23,408 nt of DNA from Bacteroidetes bacterium UBA4408 (GTDB lineage Bacteria; Bacteroidota; Bacteroidia; UBA4408). Position 1 is the stretch's first letter; each line of letters starts with the position of its first letter. The position numbers and the translations under genes are program-made. The stretch lies in NCBI GenBank assembly GCA_002389785.1, contig DGQS01000003.1, positions 1 through 23,408 of the forward strand. Direction: 5' to 3'. The notes beneath the pieces were generated by a model. That model ran no database searches. It was given only the letters and a program-made list of their open reading frames with translations, and had not been told where the DNA came from. Shown piece by piece: positions 1 to 8,871 of the stretch.

Positions 1-1
1 T

Positions 2-3000
2 GCAAATTATTTGACATGGGAAAGTTGGCTAAACTGGACTGTAAGTATCCCATTTAATAATATTACCAACCCAAACAATTGTCCAATTCCAATAAATCCA
101 GCATATTTAAGCGACTCAAAAATTCGTTACAAATTAAAAAATGTTTACTTCTATGACAATTCATCCATTTTGCATGAAACCACTTCTTCGCAAGGTGAAA
201 TTGCAAATCAATTTCATTTAAACCAACATCCTGAAGATATAAATCAATTAAATTGTTATTTACTTTTAACTTGCTATGTTTCATCAGCTCAAGGTTATTA
301 TGGCTCACAAGTAATTAATAACCAATCGAGCATTTTTGTTTGCAGTGCAACGAATTATACTTATTCACCGTTACCTTGGCAAAATCATTTTGGATATTTT
401 CAAGGTCACTTACCACATGAACTTGGCCATCATCTTGGACTACATCATCCTTATGATTCGGAAACACTTTCTACAACGAATTCAGATTTTTTAGACGATT
501 TGTTTCCAAATCCTCCAAGCTATTTTTTATGCAACAACATGATGGGATTTCAAAGTAACACTCTTGAAAAATCACTTACACCTAAGCAAATGGGGCGTAT
601 GCATCGTTCGCTTTCAACAAATTTATCAAATGGGGTTCATACTGTAGTTCGACATTTTGCCTATGGTTACTCGGCATTGCCACACAATATTAACACAAAT
701 GAAACATGGGATTTTACTTTTAAATCTTACAACGATATTGTAGTAAAATCTGGTGCTACTCTCACCCTAAAGTGCCGACTTGAAATGGTGCCCGGTTCAA
801 AGATAGTAGTAGAGTCAGGAGCTAGTTTGGTGATTAATGGTGCCACAATTACTTCAGCCAGATGCGGGGGGCCGGAATATGAAGCACTTTGGGCAGGTAT
901 CGATGGTCAATTTAATTCGGTAATCGTTACCCAAAATGGAGCGCTCATCGAAGATGCCCAATATGGGATAAAGGCCAATAACGGCACTTCAATTTATCTT
1001 GACAATACCACGTTTAATAAATGTTATATTGGGGTGTATACACCGGCATCTGCTAACGGTGGCAATTTAATTAATGGGCACATTAGTGGTTGTACCTTTA
1101 AATGCGACGCACTTTTGAAACCACAATTTCCGGGACAAACTGCTATTGGCGATAATGTGCCCAATTCGAACTGGGGAACTTATGCGGGTATTCGAATGGA
1201 CAACGTAAGTTTTGTTATTAATGGAGGCAGTAACTATAACAAATTTATTGGCGAACCGGTAAGTTTAACAAATGGTTCAACCGGCTATTGTTTAAACGCA
1301 GGTATTGTTGGAAAAAACAGTAATTTTACTGTATCCAATTGTTTGTATAAAAATATTGTTGATTATGGTAACTACGACAATGAATCTGCGGGCATTTGTG
1401 TGAAAGGGATAAATGGATATTACAGTTTAAACGAAACAGGATTAGGAAAAAGCACAAACAGCCCAATAACTTTTGAAAATTGCGACAATGCAATACTAGC
1501 TCAAAGTATGAATGTAAATGCACACGATAATTTTATGGACCAAGTTAGCCGAGGCTTTTTGTTTGAATATAATGCAAACCGTAACATTATTTTTACCAAC
1601 AACCTAATTTATACCCGATGGATGGGAGTAGTTTCAATCTTTAATGATGCTGCAGTTGGCATTGATATTACCGACAATAAAATTCATGTGGGCGAATATT
1701 TTAATACTGCTATTAGCAGCTTAATTACAACCGGTCGCGGTATTGATTTTAATCAATGGGGATTGAGTACTATTAATTGCAAAATCAGTGGTAACGATAT
1801 TTACCTAGCAAAAGCAGCATCAGGCATTTGCTTGAACAATGTAAAAAATGCTACCCTTGGTTTTAACAACATATACTTGAATAACGCTGTGTATAACCAA
1901 CATGCTTTGTCGTTAACTGCCTGCAATAATGTAAATTTAAACTGTAGCTATGTTTATGGAAGTAGCATTGCCACAAGCGACGCTCAAAAAGGAGTATACA
2001 TTGCCAGCTGCAACAACAGCAATATTGCTTGTGTGGATGTAAACAATACTTATGAAGGAATGCATGTGGATGGAATTTGTTTTAATACTTTTTTAAGCAA
2101 GAATTCTTTTCAAAATCATTATACAGGTATTAATATTGGAGCAACCGGTGCAATGCCTGCACACATTAATCGGGGAAATAAATGGTATTTTGCTTGTGCC
2201 AATATTGATGCAATAAATAATGGGAATCCCAATCAATCTCAATTTAAGGTTACTCCTTATGCATCACCCTACAAGCCACATACTTTTACACCAATTGGCT
2301 TTTTCCTACCTGGTACTGGTAACCCTCCATCCGGATGCAGCAGCACTACCTGCCTTGACAATACTAGCCCTATGACACTTGAAGAAGAAATGGCGATGGA
2401 CGAAGCAATAGCTCAAGGAGTATTGCAAACCCCAATTTATACGTTGCCTATGGACAATGAGGCACGCAGTGCACTGTTTGATCGCTTGAGTAACGATAAT
2501 AACTTATTGCAAAACGATTCGCTTTTTCAAAATTTTTATACCAATGAATTGATTCGAAATACCGATGAATTGAGGCAAGTAAATGAAGTAGCAGAAACTA
2601 TTTACCAAATGACAACCAGCCTTGCATTACAAATTGAGCAAAGCCAGCAAAGCATACAACAAAACTTAGTTCAAACAGAGCAAAATAATTTGTTGATTGA
2701 AGCCGGTAATTTACCCGATAGTGTTGTTGAAAACCTGAATGAAGTAAACAGAACTTTAACTATCAGCAGTGAAAGTATTCAAAGCTACATTAACACCGCA
2801 TTTGATGCGCTTACCAACAATCGTATATTGAATGCCCAAAACATACTTATTACCAATAATGGTATTATTACTAACTTGAACTTTGAGCAAAACCAAACTC
2901 AAGTAAATGAAATATACTTTTCTACCATAGCTCAAAACATTTTTACATTTAATGCTAGCCAAGCTGCTATTTTACTGTCAATTGCAGAACAATGCCCTTT

Positions 3001-3400
3001 TGCAGGTGGTACCGCGGTATACAAAGCTAGAGCTCTTTATAGCCTTATAAATCCAACTAAAACTTATAACGACAAATTAATTTGCCTCAATGAAGGTGTG
3101 GTTTTAAGAAAAGCCTTCACCTTGCAAGAGCAAAAAATTAATAATGAACAAAATTCAGCTAGTATCCAACCAAACCCAACCAATGATTTATTAACTATTA
3201 CCTACTCATTTTCAAATGAAAAAAGCGGCAAATTTTTAGTCTATGATTTATTGGGCAAGGTGAAATTTGAAACTATTTTAGAACCTGATAAAAAAAGTGA
3301 AAGCATTAATACCAAGACGATTCCTGAAGGTATTTATATTTATTCAATTTCAAATGAAAATGGAAATATTCAAAATGGAAAACTAATTATTCAGCATTAA
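2..3400 (+). CDS. Secreted metzincin (pappalysin/M43-like) metalloprotease with beta-helix and T9SS sorting domain, 5' partial
   Basis: The reading frame is open to the left edge, so the N-terminus and signal peptide are missing. Residues below count from the TTG codon at 11. The zinc motif HExxHxxGxxH is complete at 136-146 (H136, E137, H140, H146). A Met-turn-like 'NNMMGF' lies at 175-180, followed by 'LTPKQMGRMH', as in pappalysin/M43 proteases. About 220-750 is Asn- and Gly-rich with repeating short strands (such as 'NGTSIYLDNTTFNKC'), which suggests a right-handed beta-helix. A Cys pair near 775-780 leads into a Gln- and Asn-rich, probably helical stretch at about 785-1040. The last 80 residues form a T9SS type A sorting domain ('QPNPTNDLLTITY', then 'GIYIYSI'). 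The product should be exported and released or anchored by T9SS. Its substrate is unknown. The protease call is firm; the beta-helix call is by eye. Confidence 0.85.
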   Translation, partial: ANYLTWESWLNWTVSIPFNNITNPNNCPIPINPAYLSDSKIRYKLKNVYFYDNSSILHETTSSQGEIANQFHLNQHPEDINQLNCYLLLTCYVSSAQGYYGSQVINNQSSIFVCSATNYTYSPLPWQNHFGYFQGHLPHELGHHLGLHHPYDSETLSTTNSDFLDDLFPNPPSYFLCNNMMGFQSNTLEKSLTPKQMGRMHRSLSTNLSNGVHTVVRHFAYGYSALPHNINTNETWDFTFKSYNDIVVKSGATLTLKCRLEMVPGSKIVVESGASLVINGATITSARCGGPEYEALWAGIDGQFNSVIVTQNGALIEDAQYGIKANNGTSIYLDNTTFNKCYIGVYTPASANGGNLINGHISGCTFKCDALLKPQFPGQTAIGDNVPNSNWGTYAGIRMDNVSFVINGGSNYNKFIGEPVSLTNGSTGYCLNAGIVGKNSNFTVSNCLYKNIVDYGNYDNESAGICVKGINGYYSLNETGLGKSTNSPITFENCDNAILAQSMNVNAHDNFMDQVSRGFLFEYNANRNIIFTNNLIYTRWMGVVSIFNDAAVGIDITDNKIHVGEYFNTAISSLITTGRGIDFNQWGLSTINCKISGNDIYLAKAASGICLNNVKNATLGFNNIYLNNAVYNQHALSLTACNNVNLNCSYVYGSSIATSDAQKGVYIASCNNSNIACVDVNNTYEGMHVDGICFNTFLSKNSFQNHYTGINIGATGAMPAHINRGNKWYFACANIDAINNGNPNQSQFKVTPYASPYKPHTFTPIGFFLPGTGNPPSGCSSTTCLDNTSPMTLEEEMAMDEAIAQGVLQTPIYTLPMDNEARSALFDRLSNDNNLLQNDSLFQNFYTNELIRNTDELRQVNEVAETIYQMTTSLALQIEQSQQSIQQNLVQTEQNNLLIEAGNLPDSVVENLNEVNRTLTISSESIQSYINTAFDALTNNRILNAQNILITNNGIITNLNFEQNQTQVNEIYFSTIAQNIFTFNASQAAILLSIAEQCPFAGGTAVYKARALYSLINPTKTYNDKLICLNEGVVLRKAFTLQEQKINNEQNSASIQPNPTNDLLTITYSFSNEKSGKFLVYDLLGKVKFETILEPDKKSESINTKTIPEGIYIYSISNENGNIQNGKLIIQH

Positions 3401-3407
3401 ACTCACC

Positions 3408-3448
3408 AAAATTGGATAAAACTCGAAAGGCTTTTATCCAATTTTTTT
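3408..3448 (+). terminator. Strong hairpin terminator after the metalloprotease gene
   Basis: A perfect 14-bp inverted repeat (3408-3421 with 3432-3445) encloses a 10-nt loop. The right arm runs into a tract of seven T (3442-3448). It starts 8 nt after the stop codon of the protease gene. The arms are symmetric A/T-rich, so it might also work on the other strand. It ends only 9 nt before the next start codon. Confidence 0.8.
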
Positions 3449-3457
3449 ATTCAAAGT

Positions 3458-4957
3458 ATGAAAACCAACTTATTTTGTTTCCTTTATTTGCTTTCGCTGA
3501 TTTCATATGGGCAAGGTTTGACAAATTTATGGATTCTAGGATATGATGCTGGCGCCGGACCTGGATTTGGCACAACTAATATTGATTTTAACTATACACC
3601 CAAGCAAATTTACCAATTTGACAGGCCCATGAATTTTATGCGCACCAATACCAGCATGTGCGATAGTGCAGGTAATTTGTTGTTTTATTCCAACGGTATT
3701 TATATTGCCAATCGTTTTGACGATACACTTTTTAATGGGACTAATTTTAATATGGGTCCAATAACTACACTTTATTATCCTGGTGGAATGCCCATCCCTC
3801 AAGGAATTTTAGCGATCCCAGCTCCAAGTGAAATTAATAAATATTATATTTTCTCGGTCTCAGGTAACGTTTTTATGAATACGATTACTCCAATTAGGTT
3901 AATTTGTTCGTTTCTTGATATGAGTCTAGATAGTGGAAGAGGGGGTTTGGTTTGGAAAAACACCACAAAAATTAATGCAGCATTAAGTTCAGGATTAATT
4001 TCGGCCTGTAAGCATGCAAATGGAAGAGACTGGTGGGTAACAGCACATAAATTTGTTACTGGTGGTATTTATAAACTTTTAGTTACACCTCAAGGTATAT
4101 CATCGCCTACACTTCAAACAATTGCACAGCCTTATGATACAGTTAGAGGAGTTTCACAATCAGTGTATTCGCCGGATGGTACTAAATATGCCTTATATGA
4201 CCCCTACAGCTATCTTGAGATTTTTGATTTTGACCGTTGTAGTGGAAACTTTTCAAACCCCCTATACCTCGATTTAAATGATAATACTGCTTGTGGTGGC
4301 ATTGCCTTTTCACCCAACTCGCGCTTTTTGTATGTTGCTTCTACCAATTATATCTACCAGTTTGATATGCAAGCTGCCAATGTTTTAGCTTCAAAAGATA
4401 CGGTAGCTGTTTGGGATAGTTCGTACATTCCTAGTTTTCCTTTTGCTACCACCTTTGCACTGATGCAACTGGCCCCCGATGGTAAAATATATTTAAACTC
4501 TTGCAACGGAACCAATATTTTGCATGTAATTAATAACCCCGATAGTGCAGGTACAGCATGTGATGTGTGCCAACATTGTGTTAACTTACCTACTTACATT
4601 AGTTTTGCTATTCCCAATTTTCCGAATTATTTTTTGGGTGCCGATACTAGTAGCATTTGTGATACCTTGCAGGTTTCAATTATAAAAAATCGGCCTTTAT
4701 CAAGCATTCAAAAGCTTAGTTTGTTTCCCAATCCTGTTCAACAAAATCTACATTTAACTTACACGCCACAAGCAAAAGCTCAACTTATTGAAATAATCGA
4801 TGCAACCGGAAAAATTGTATTACAAAGCAACTTAGCACCATGGAGCCAACAACAAACAATCGATGCAAGTTCACTACACGATGGCATGTATCTTTGTCGA
4901 TTAGGAAGTCAATTTGGCCAAGTCAACCTTAAGTTTGTAATACAAAAAAAGGAATAG
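3458..4957 (+). CDS. Secreted beta-propeller (WD40/YVTN-like) protein with T9SS sorting domain
   Basis: A clear signal peptide (MKTNLFCFLYLLSLISYGQG) supports the ATG at 3458. The body, about residues 22-410, has propeller-like repeats: 'DSAGNLLFYSNG' near 70, 'SVYSPDGTKYALY' near 236, 'IAFSPNSRFLYVAS' near 281 and 'MQLAPDGKIYL' near 339. This architecture is common in Bacteroidota T9SS cargo whose function is unknown. A Cys-rich 'CDVCQHC' lies near 367. The C-terminal domain from about 418 has 'LFPNPVQQNLHLTY', 'DATGKIV' and 'DGMYLCRL', a type A sorting domain. No catalytic motif was seen. It probably acts at the cell surface or outside the cell, possibly as an adhesin or binding protein. 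The gene stands alone: a terminator lies just upstream and 211 bp follow it. Confidence 0.8.
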   Translation: MKTNLFCFLYLLSLISYGQGLTNLWILGYDAGAGPGFGTTNIDFNYTPKQIYQFDRPMNFMRTNTSMCDSAGNLLFYSNGIYIANRFDDTLFNGTNFNMGPITTLYYPGGMPIPQGILAIPAPSEINKYYIFSVSGNVFMNTITPIRLICSFLDMSLDSGRGGLVWKNTTKINAALSSGLISACKHANGRDWWVTAHKFVTGGIYKLLVTPQGISSPTLQTIAQPYDTVRGVSQSVYSPDGTKYALYDPYSYLEIFDFDRCSGNFSNPLYLDLNDNTACGGIAFSPNSRFLYVASTNYIYQFDMQAANVLASKDTVAVWDSSYIPSFPFATTFALMQLAPDGKIYLNSCNGTNILHVINNPDSAGTACDVCQHCVNLPTYISFAIPNFPNYFLGADTSSICDTLQVSIIKNRPLSSIQKLSLFPNPVQQNLHLTYTPQAKAQLIEIIDATGKIVLQSNLAPWSQQQTIDASSLHDGMYLCRLGSQFGQVNLKFVIQKKE

Positions 4958-5063
4958 CCTAAATGCCGTTTTCTTAACTAAAATTACTGGCAGAAACGAG
5001 CCCATGCCTCTTCATGATTCTCCCATTATTCCAAACACAAATTATTACAAAACAATAAATTTA

Positions 5064-5071
5064 TACATTTG
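5064..5071 (+). promoter_or_regulatory. Possible Bacteroidota -7 promoter element (TACATTTG)
   Basis: TACATTTG matches the -7 consensus TAnnTTTG exactly and lies 97 nt upstream of the DUF5916 gene. No TTTG or TTG was found at the expected 19-21 nt upstream, so only half of the promoter is seen. The rest of the 211-nt gap (4958-5168) shows no gene and no convincing terminator. Confidence 0.3.
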
Positions 5072-5168
5072 AATTAGGAACAAAATTATTTTATTTGAAG
5101 TTCATAGCTTTAGTAAATACTTATTGAACGATGCATTATTTCCGAAAACTTAAATTTTTTATCCATTC

Positions 5169-7433
5169 ATGAAGATGCGGATTAATAAGGTGTTGCTCTT
5201 ACTATTGCTACTAAAATGTGCCCATGGTTTTTCACAAGAAAGATACCATCCTTTGCGCATCGAAACCGATATTAAATTAGATGGAAAGTTAAACGAACCT
5301 GAATGGAATTCAATCCAGCCATTGAGCGACTTTATGCAATCGTCGCCTTTGCCCGGTGCAGCGCCAACTGAAAAAACTGAAGTTAAACTGCTCTACAACA
5401 ACAATTCCTTGTGTGTAGGTTTTCGTTGTTACGACAGCACAGCCAGTAAAATGATTCGTTTGCTGATGGACCGCGATTTTGAGTTGGGAAGAGACGATGG
5501 TATATCGGTGCAGCTCGATACTTACAATGACAAAAACACTTCAGTTTTATTTGTAACCAATACATTAAGCGCTCGATTCGATTCTGAAATTTCGAGCAAT
5601 GGTTCATCCATGAACGATGATTATAATAATTTTTGGGATGTAGCCACAGCGATTGATAGTAATGGATATACCGCCGAATTTAGAATTCCATTTTCATCGC
5701 TTCGTTTCGAACAAAAAGAAAATACAATCATGGGTTTTAGATTTGCTCGTCTTATAAAACGTAAAAATGAATTAATTACTTATCCACGTTGCGATTCGTC
5801 ACTTCAAAATAAATGGAACAATGTAAGTCAGGCTGCTGAGCTTGAATTTGCGAATTTAAAAACCAAAAAGCCAATTTATGTAACTCCTTATGTGAGTAGC
5901 AATTTTGAGCAACAAAGTAAACTCAACAATGCAGGAAATGGCTATGATTACACTTCCACTTTTTTTACGCGTAAACATTTTGTAAAAGATGAAACCATCG
6001 ACAAAATACTTAGCAATTTAGGTGCAGATATTAAATATGGAATTTCAAAAAATTTTACGCTAAATCTAACTGTTAATACTGATTTTGCTCAAGCAGAAGT
6101 AGATAATCGAATCATCAACTTTACTAAATATGCCATTAATTTGCCGGAGAAGCGGAACTTTTTTCTGGAGTCAAAAGGATATCTTGGTTATCAGGTAGGA
6201 CAAGCAACACAATTGTTTAATTCGAGGAATATCGGACTCGAAAACAGAACGGTTGTACCAATTTTGGGAGGCATTCGAGTTACCGGTAAATACAACAACT
6301 GGACAGTAGGTGCATTGAATATGCAAACTGCACAAGTAAAAGAAAAAAATATACAAGCAAAAAATTTCAGTGTTGCCCGATTACGAAAATATTACGACAC
6401 TAAAGGAAGCTTTTGGGGCGGCATTGTCACCAATAAAGTTACACTCGACAACAGCAAAGCGCACAATCAAAGTATAGGAGTTGACCTGGTTCATTTTTTC
6501 AATGATAAGTGGTTAGCCGGATTTGGTATTGCTACAACTTATGATTCAACAGTAAAATCGGCTTTTCATGACAATGGATTTTACAACCTTTTTGCTTTTA
6601 AAAATGCAGGAGTAGGTTATACTCACGCCTTTGATTTTGAATTAGCCGGAAAAAATTTTAATCCCGAAATGGGCTTTAATCCCGAAAGAGAATTTGGTTT
6701 TGTTTCAATTTCAAATGGAAAAAAAATTCAGTTCAAACGTAACCTCCCTTTAAATTTTTGGCGTGTAAATACTACGCTAGATTATAGGTGGAAAACAGAT
6801 ACTAAGCTAACTGAAACCAAAATAGCACGACTCGAATTTGGGCTCGATTGGAAAAAAGGTTCTTCTTTGGATTTTACTCTTCTTGAATATAAAGTAGATC
6901 GATTGTTTGAACCCTTTAGTTTAAATGAACACATTTCAGCGCCGCAAGGATATTATAAAATGTATTCAGGCGAAGGAAGTTTTACCTATGATGTTTCTAA
7001 AAATTACACCTTAGGCTTCACTACACAAATAGGCGATTTTTATGGAGGATTGCGCTTTAAGGCTGCACCTGATTTTAGCTATTTCATAAATCGTTACCTA
7101 CGTGTTGGGGCGAATTATGAATTTAATGAAATAAAATTTCCAACCGGCTTTTCGGATAATGGTAATTCACTTTTTAAAAGCAATTTGCTTGCTGCAAATA
7201 TTGTTGTCAGCGCTTCTAGTAAGTTTTCGATAAAATTGCTTGCACAATACGATGACATTAGCGACTCGTTTGGCGGAAATTTGCGTATACGTTATAATCC
7301 GAAAGAAGGCACCGACTTATTTATAGTATACAATTCCTTATTTAATACACATCCACTTGTTGCCAAGCCATCACTAAATGTGCTTGAACAGCAAACCATC
7401 GTTATAAAATTTGCAACAACATTTGGATTATAA
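5169..7433 (+). CDS. Outer-membrane DUF5916 protein with N-terminal CBM9-like domain
   Basis: A Leu-rich signal peptide (residues 1 to about 23, ending 'HGFSQ') starts the protein. About 25-235 resembles the carbohydrate-binding family 9-like domain: 'DIKLDGKLNEPEW' near 34, then 'GRDDGISVQLDTY' and 'AEFRIPFSSLRF'. The remainder matches DUF5916: 'LTVNTDFAQAEVDNRIINFT' near 300 and 'LPEKRNFFLES' near 323, followed by alternating strands with many aromatic residues, as expected of an outer-membrane beta-barrel. At 754 residues the length is usual for the family. The biochemical role of DUF5916 proteins is not established; binding or import of a glycan or other polymer is an inference. The chitinase gene begins 12 bp after the stop, so the two are probably one transcript. 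Confidence 0.85.
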   Translation: MKMRINKVLLLLLLLKCAHGFSQERYHPLRIETDIKLDGKLNEPEWNSIQPLSDFMQSSPLPGAAPTEKTEVKLLYNNNSLCVGFRCYDSTASKMIRLLMDRDFELGRDDGISVQLDTYNDKNTSVLFVTNTLSARFDSEISSNGSSMNDDYNNFWDVATAIDSNGYTAEFRIPFSSLRFEQKENTIMGFRFARLIKRKNELITYPRCDSSLQNKWNNVSQAAELEFANLKTKKPIYVTPYVSSNFEQQSKLNNAGNGYDYTSTFFTRKHFVKDETIDKILSNLGADIKYGISKNFTLNLTVNTDFAQAEVDNRIINFTKYAINLPEKRNFFLESKGYLGYQVGQATQLFNSRNIGLENRTVVPILGGIRVTGKYNNWTVGALNMQTAQVKEKNIQAKNFSVARLRKYYDTKGSFWGGIVTNKVTLDNSKAHNQSIGVDLVHFFNDKWLAGFGIATTYDSTVKSAFHDNGFYNLFAFKNAGVGYTHAFDFELAGKNFNPEMGFNPEREFGFVSISNGKKIQFKRNLPLNFWRVNTTLDYRWKTDTKLTETKIARLEFGLDWKKGSSLDFTLLEYKVDRLFEPFSLNEHISAPQGYYKMYSGEGSFTYDVSKNYTLGFTTQIGDFYGGLRFKAAPDFSYFINRYLRVGANYEFNEIKFPTGFSDNGNSLFKSNLLAANIVVSASSKFSIKLLAQYDDISDSFGGNLRIRYNPKEGTDLFIVYNSLFNTHPLVAKPSLNVLEQQTIVIKFATTFGL

Positions 7434-7445
7434 AATTACTAGACG

Positions 7446-8750
7446 ATGAAAAAAATATTTTTTATACTGTTTCTAAAGATTCAATTTTTTTGCGCCCTGC
7501 CCTTGTTTTCGTCCGACCTTATTGGTTATTGGCATAACTGGAATGATGTAAATGCTCCTTATATTCCTTTCACTCAAATTGATTCGCGATATACAATTAT
7601 AGAAGTAGCCTTTGCTGTGCCAACTTCTCCAAGCGACATGACCATGACTTTTGTTCCAGATGGTATCTCACAAGCGCAGTTTATTACTCAAATTCAAACC
7701 ATGCAATCACTTGGAAAAAAAGTACTGTTAAGCATTGGTGGCGCAAATACAAGTATCGATTTAACCAGTGTTGTAAATAAAAATGCCTTTGTAAGTTCAT
7801 TAACAGGATTGATTAACACTTATGGATTTGATGGTATTGACATAGACATTGAAAATGGAAATTCAATTTTAGCTTTGGGTGGAACGATTGCTGCACCAAC
7901 AAATGTTGCACAAATTAATTTGATAGATGCCATACAACAAATAATGAGCAATTACCGACTCAATCATAATTCAAAATTATGGCTTACCATGGCTCCTGAA
8001 ACTGCCTATATCCAAGGAGGACAATCAGCCTTTGGCGGAATATGGGGCGGTTACCTTCCATTGGTGCATGCCTTGCGCGATTCGATAGATATTTTGCAAG
8101 TTCAATTGTATAACAGCGGCTCTATGTTTGGTATTGATGGACAAATTTATACCCAAGGCAACAGCGATTTCATTATAGCGATGACAGAGGCTGTAATACA
8201 GGGTTTCAACACCGGTGGTGGATTTTTTCAAGGACTACCTGCTTCCAAAATCGCGGTAGGTTTGCCGGCTTGTACCTCCGCTGCCGGTGGTGGCTTTGCA
8301 GATACTATAGCGGTTAAAAATGCGTTGAACTATTTATTGGGAATTGGTCCTAAGCCCGGAAATTATACGCTTGTACAAGCTTCGGGTTATACAAATTTGC
8401 GCGGCATGATGACTTGGTCTATCAACTGGGATGCAGTAAGCACTTGTGGTTCTCAATATGAATATGCGCAGAACTATCAACAAGTGTTTACTACGGCAAC
8501 CGTCCTTTCTAATGTTTCAAATACAGCATTATTTAGTTTGTTTCCCAATCCTGCCAAAAGCTATACTTATCTTACTATAGCCAACCATTCTGATCCGAAC
8601 AATTCAATAAAAATTTTTGGAAGCGATGGTAGACTGATTCAAACTGTTGTTCCTCTGGCATCGAAAATGCTACTGAATATTGAACAATTAGATGCAGGAG
8701 TGTATTTTATAAAGCAGGGAAATTACACCTACAAACTCATAAAATTGTAA
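7446..8750 (+). CDS. Secreted GH18 chitinase with T9SS sorting domain
   Basis: This is a glycoside hydrolase family 18 enzyme that cleaves beta-1,4-linked N-acetylglucosamine polymers. After a signal peptide (about residues 1-22) come 'GYWHNWN' (27-33), 'KVLLSIGG' (102-109) and the catalytic signature DGIDIDIE (129-136), with E136 the proton donor and D134 and D132 in place. 'WLTMAPET', 'QVQLYNS' and 'MMTWSINWD' mark later barrel strands. The catalytic domain ends near 345. A T9SS type A domain ('LFSLFPNPAKS', 'DAGVYFIKQGN') fills about 355-434, so the enzyme should be exported across the outer membrane. No separate chitin-binding module is visible. It follows the DUF5916 gene by 12 bp, which may link chitin breakdown with the outer-membrane partner. 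GH18 also includes endo-N-acetylglucosaminidases, so the exact substrate is not proven. Confidence 0.9.
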   Translation: MKKIFFILFLKIQFFCALPLFSSDLIGYWHNWNDVNAPYIPFTQIDSRYTIIEVAFAVPTSPSDMTMTFVPDGISQAQFITQIQTMQSLGKKVLLSIGGANTSIDLTSVVNKNAFVSSLTGLINTYGFDGIDIDIENGNSILALGGTIAAPTNVAQINLIDAIQQIMSNYRLNHNSKLWLTMAPETAYIQGGQSAFGGIWGGYLPLVHALRDSIDILQVQLYNSGSMFGIDGQIYTQGNSDFIIAMTEAVIQGFNTGGGFFQGLPASKIAVGLPACTSAAGGGFADTIAVKNALNYLLGIGPKPGNYTLVQASGYTNLRGMMTWSINWDAVSTCGSQYEYAQNYQQVFTTATVLSNVSNTALFSLFPNPAKSYTYLTIANHSDPNNSIKIFGSDGRLIQTVVPLASKMLLNIEQLDAGVYFIKQGNYTYKLIKL

Positions 8751-8839
8751 GTACAGCACAGTTTTAAAGTGAACAAAACATTGTTAGCAACCTGTTGAAT
8801 TTTTATTCATTGTAGCTGTCTGAACAGGGTTTAAAAACC

Positions 8840-8847
8840 TAATTTTG
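8840..8847 (+). promoter_or_regulatory. -7 promoter element (TAATTTTG) of the cyanophycinase gene
   Basis: TAATTTTG matches TAnnTTTG exactly. Transcription would start near 8852-8855, leaving a leader of about 20 nt before the ATG at 8872. The -33 position holds only a weak match (GCTG at 8815-8818, 21 nt away). The element ends in a TTG that is in frame with the gene, which explains why a longer N-terminus could be predicted by mistake. Confidence 0.5.
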
Positions 8848-8871
8848 TGTGCTAACCAAAAAATAAAATTC

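Noticed and set aside
4960..5000. TGCC...GGCA and CGTTT...GAAACG pairings after the propeller gene
   Set aside because: Loops of about 20 nt, interlocking arms and no T tract; no support for a terminator or riboswitch.
8845..8871. TTG start giving a cyanophycinase nine residues longer
   Set aside because: The TTG is the end of a perfect -7 element (TAATTTTG), so it would not be transcribed; the ATG at 8872 begins just before the conserved 'GKLISVGG'.
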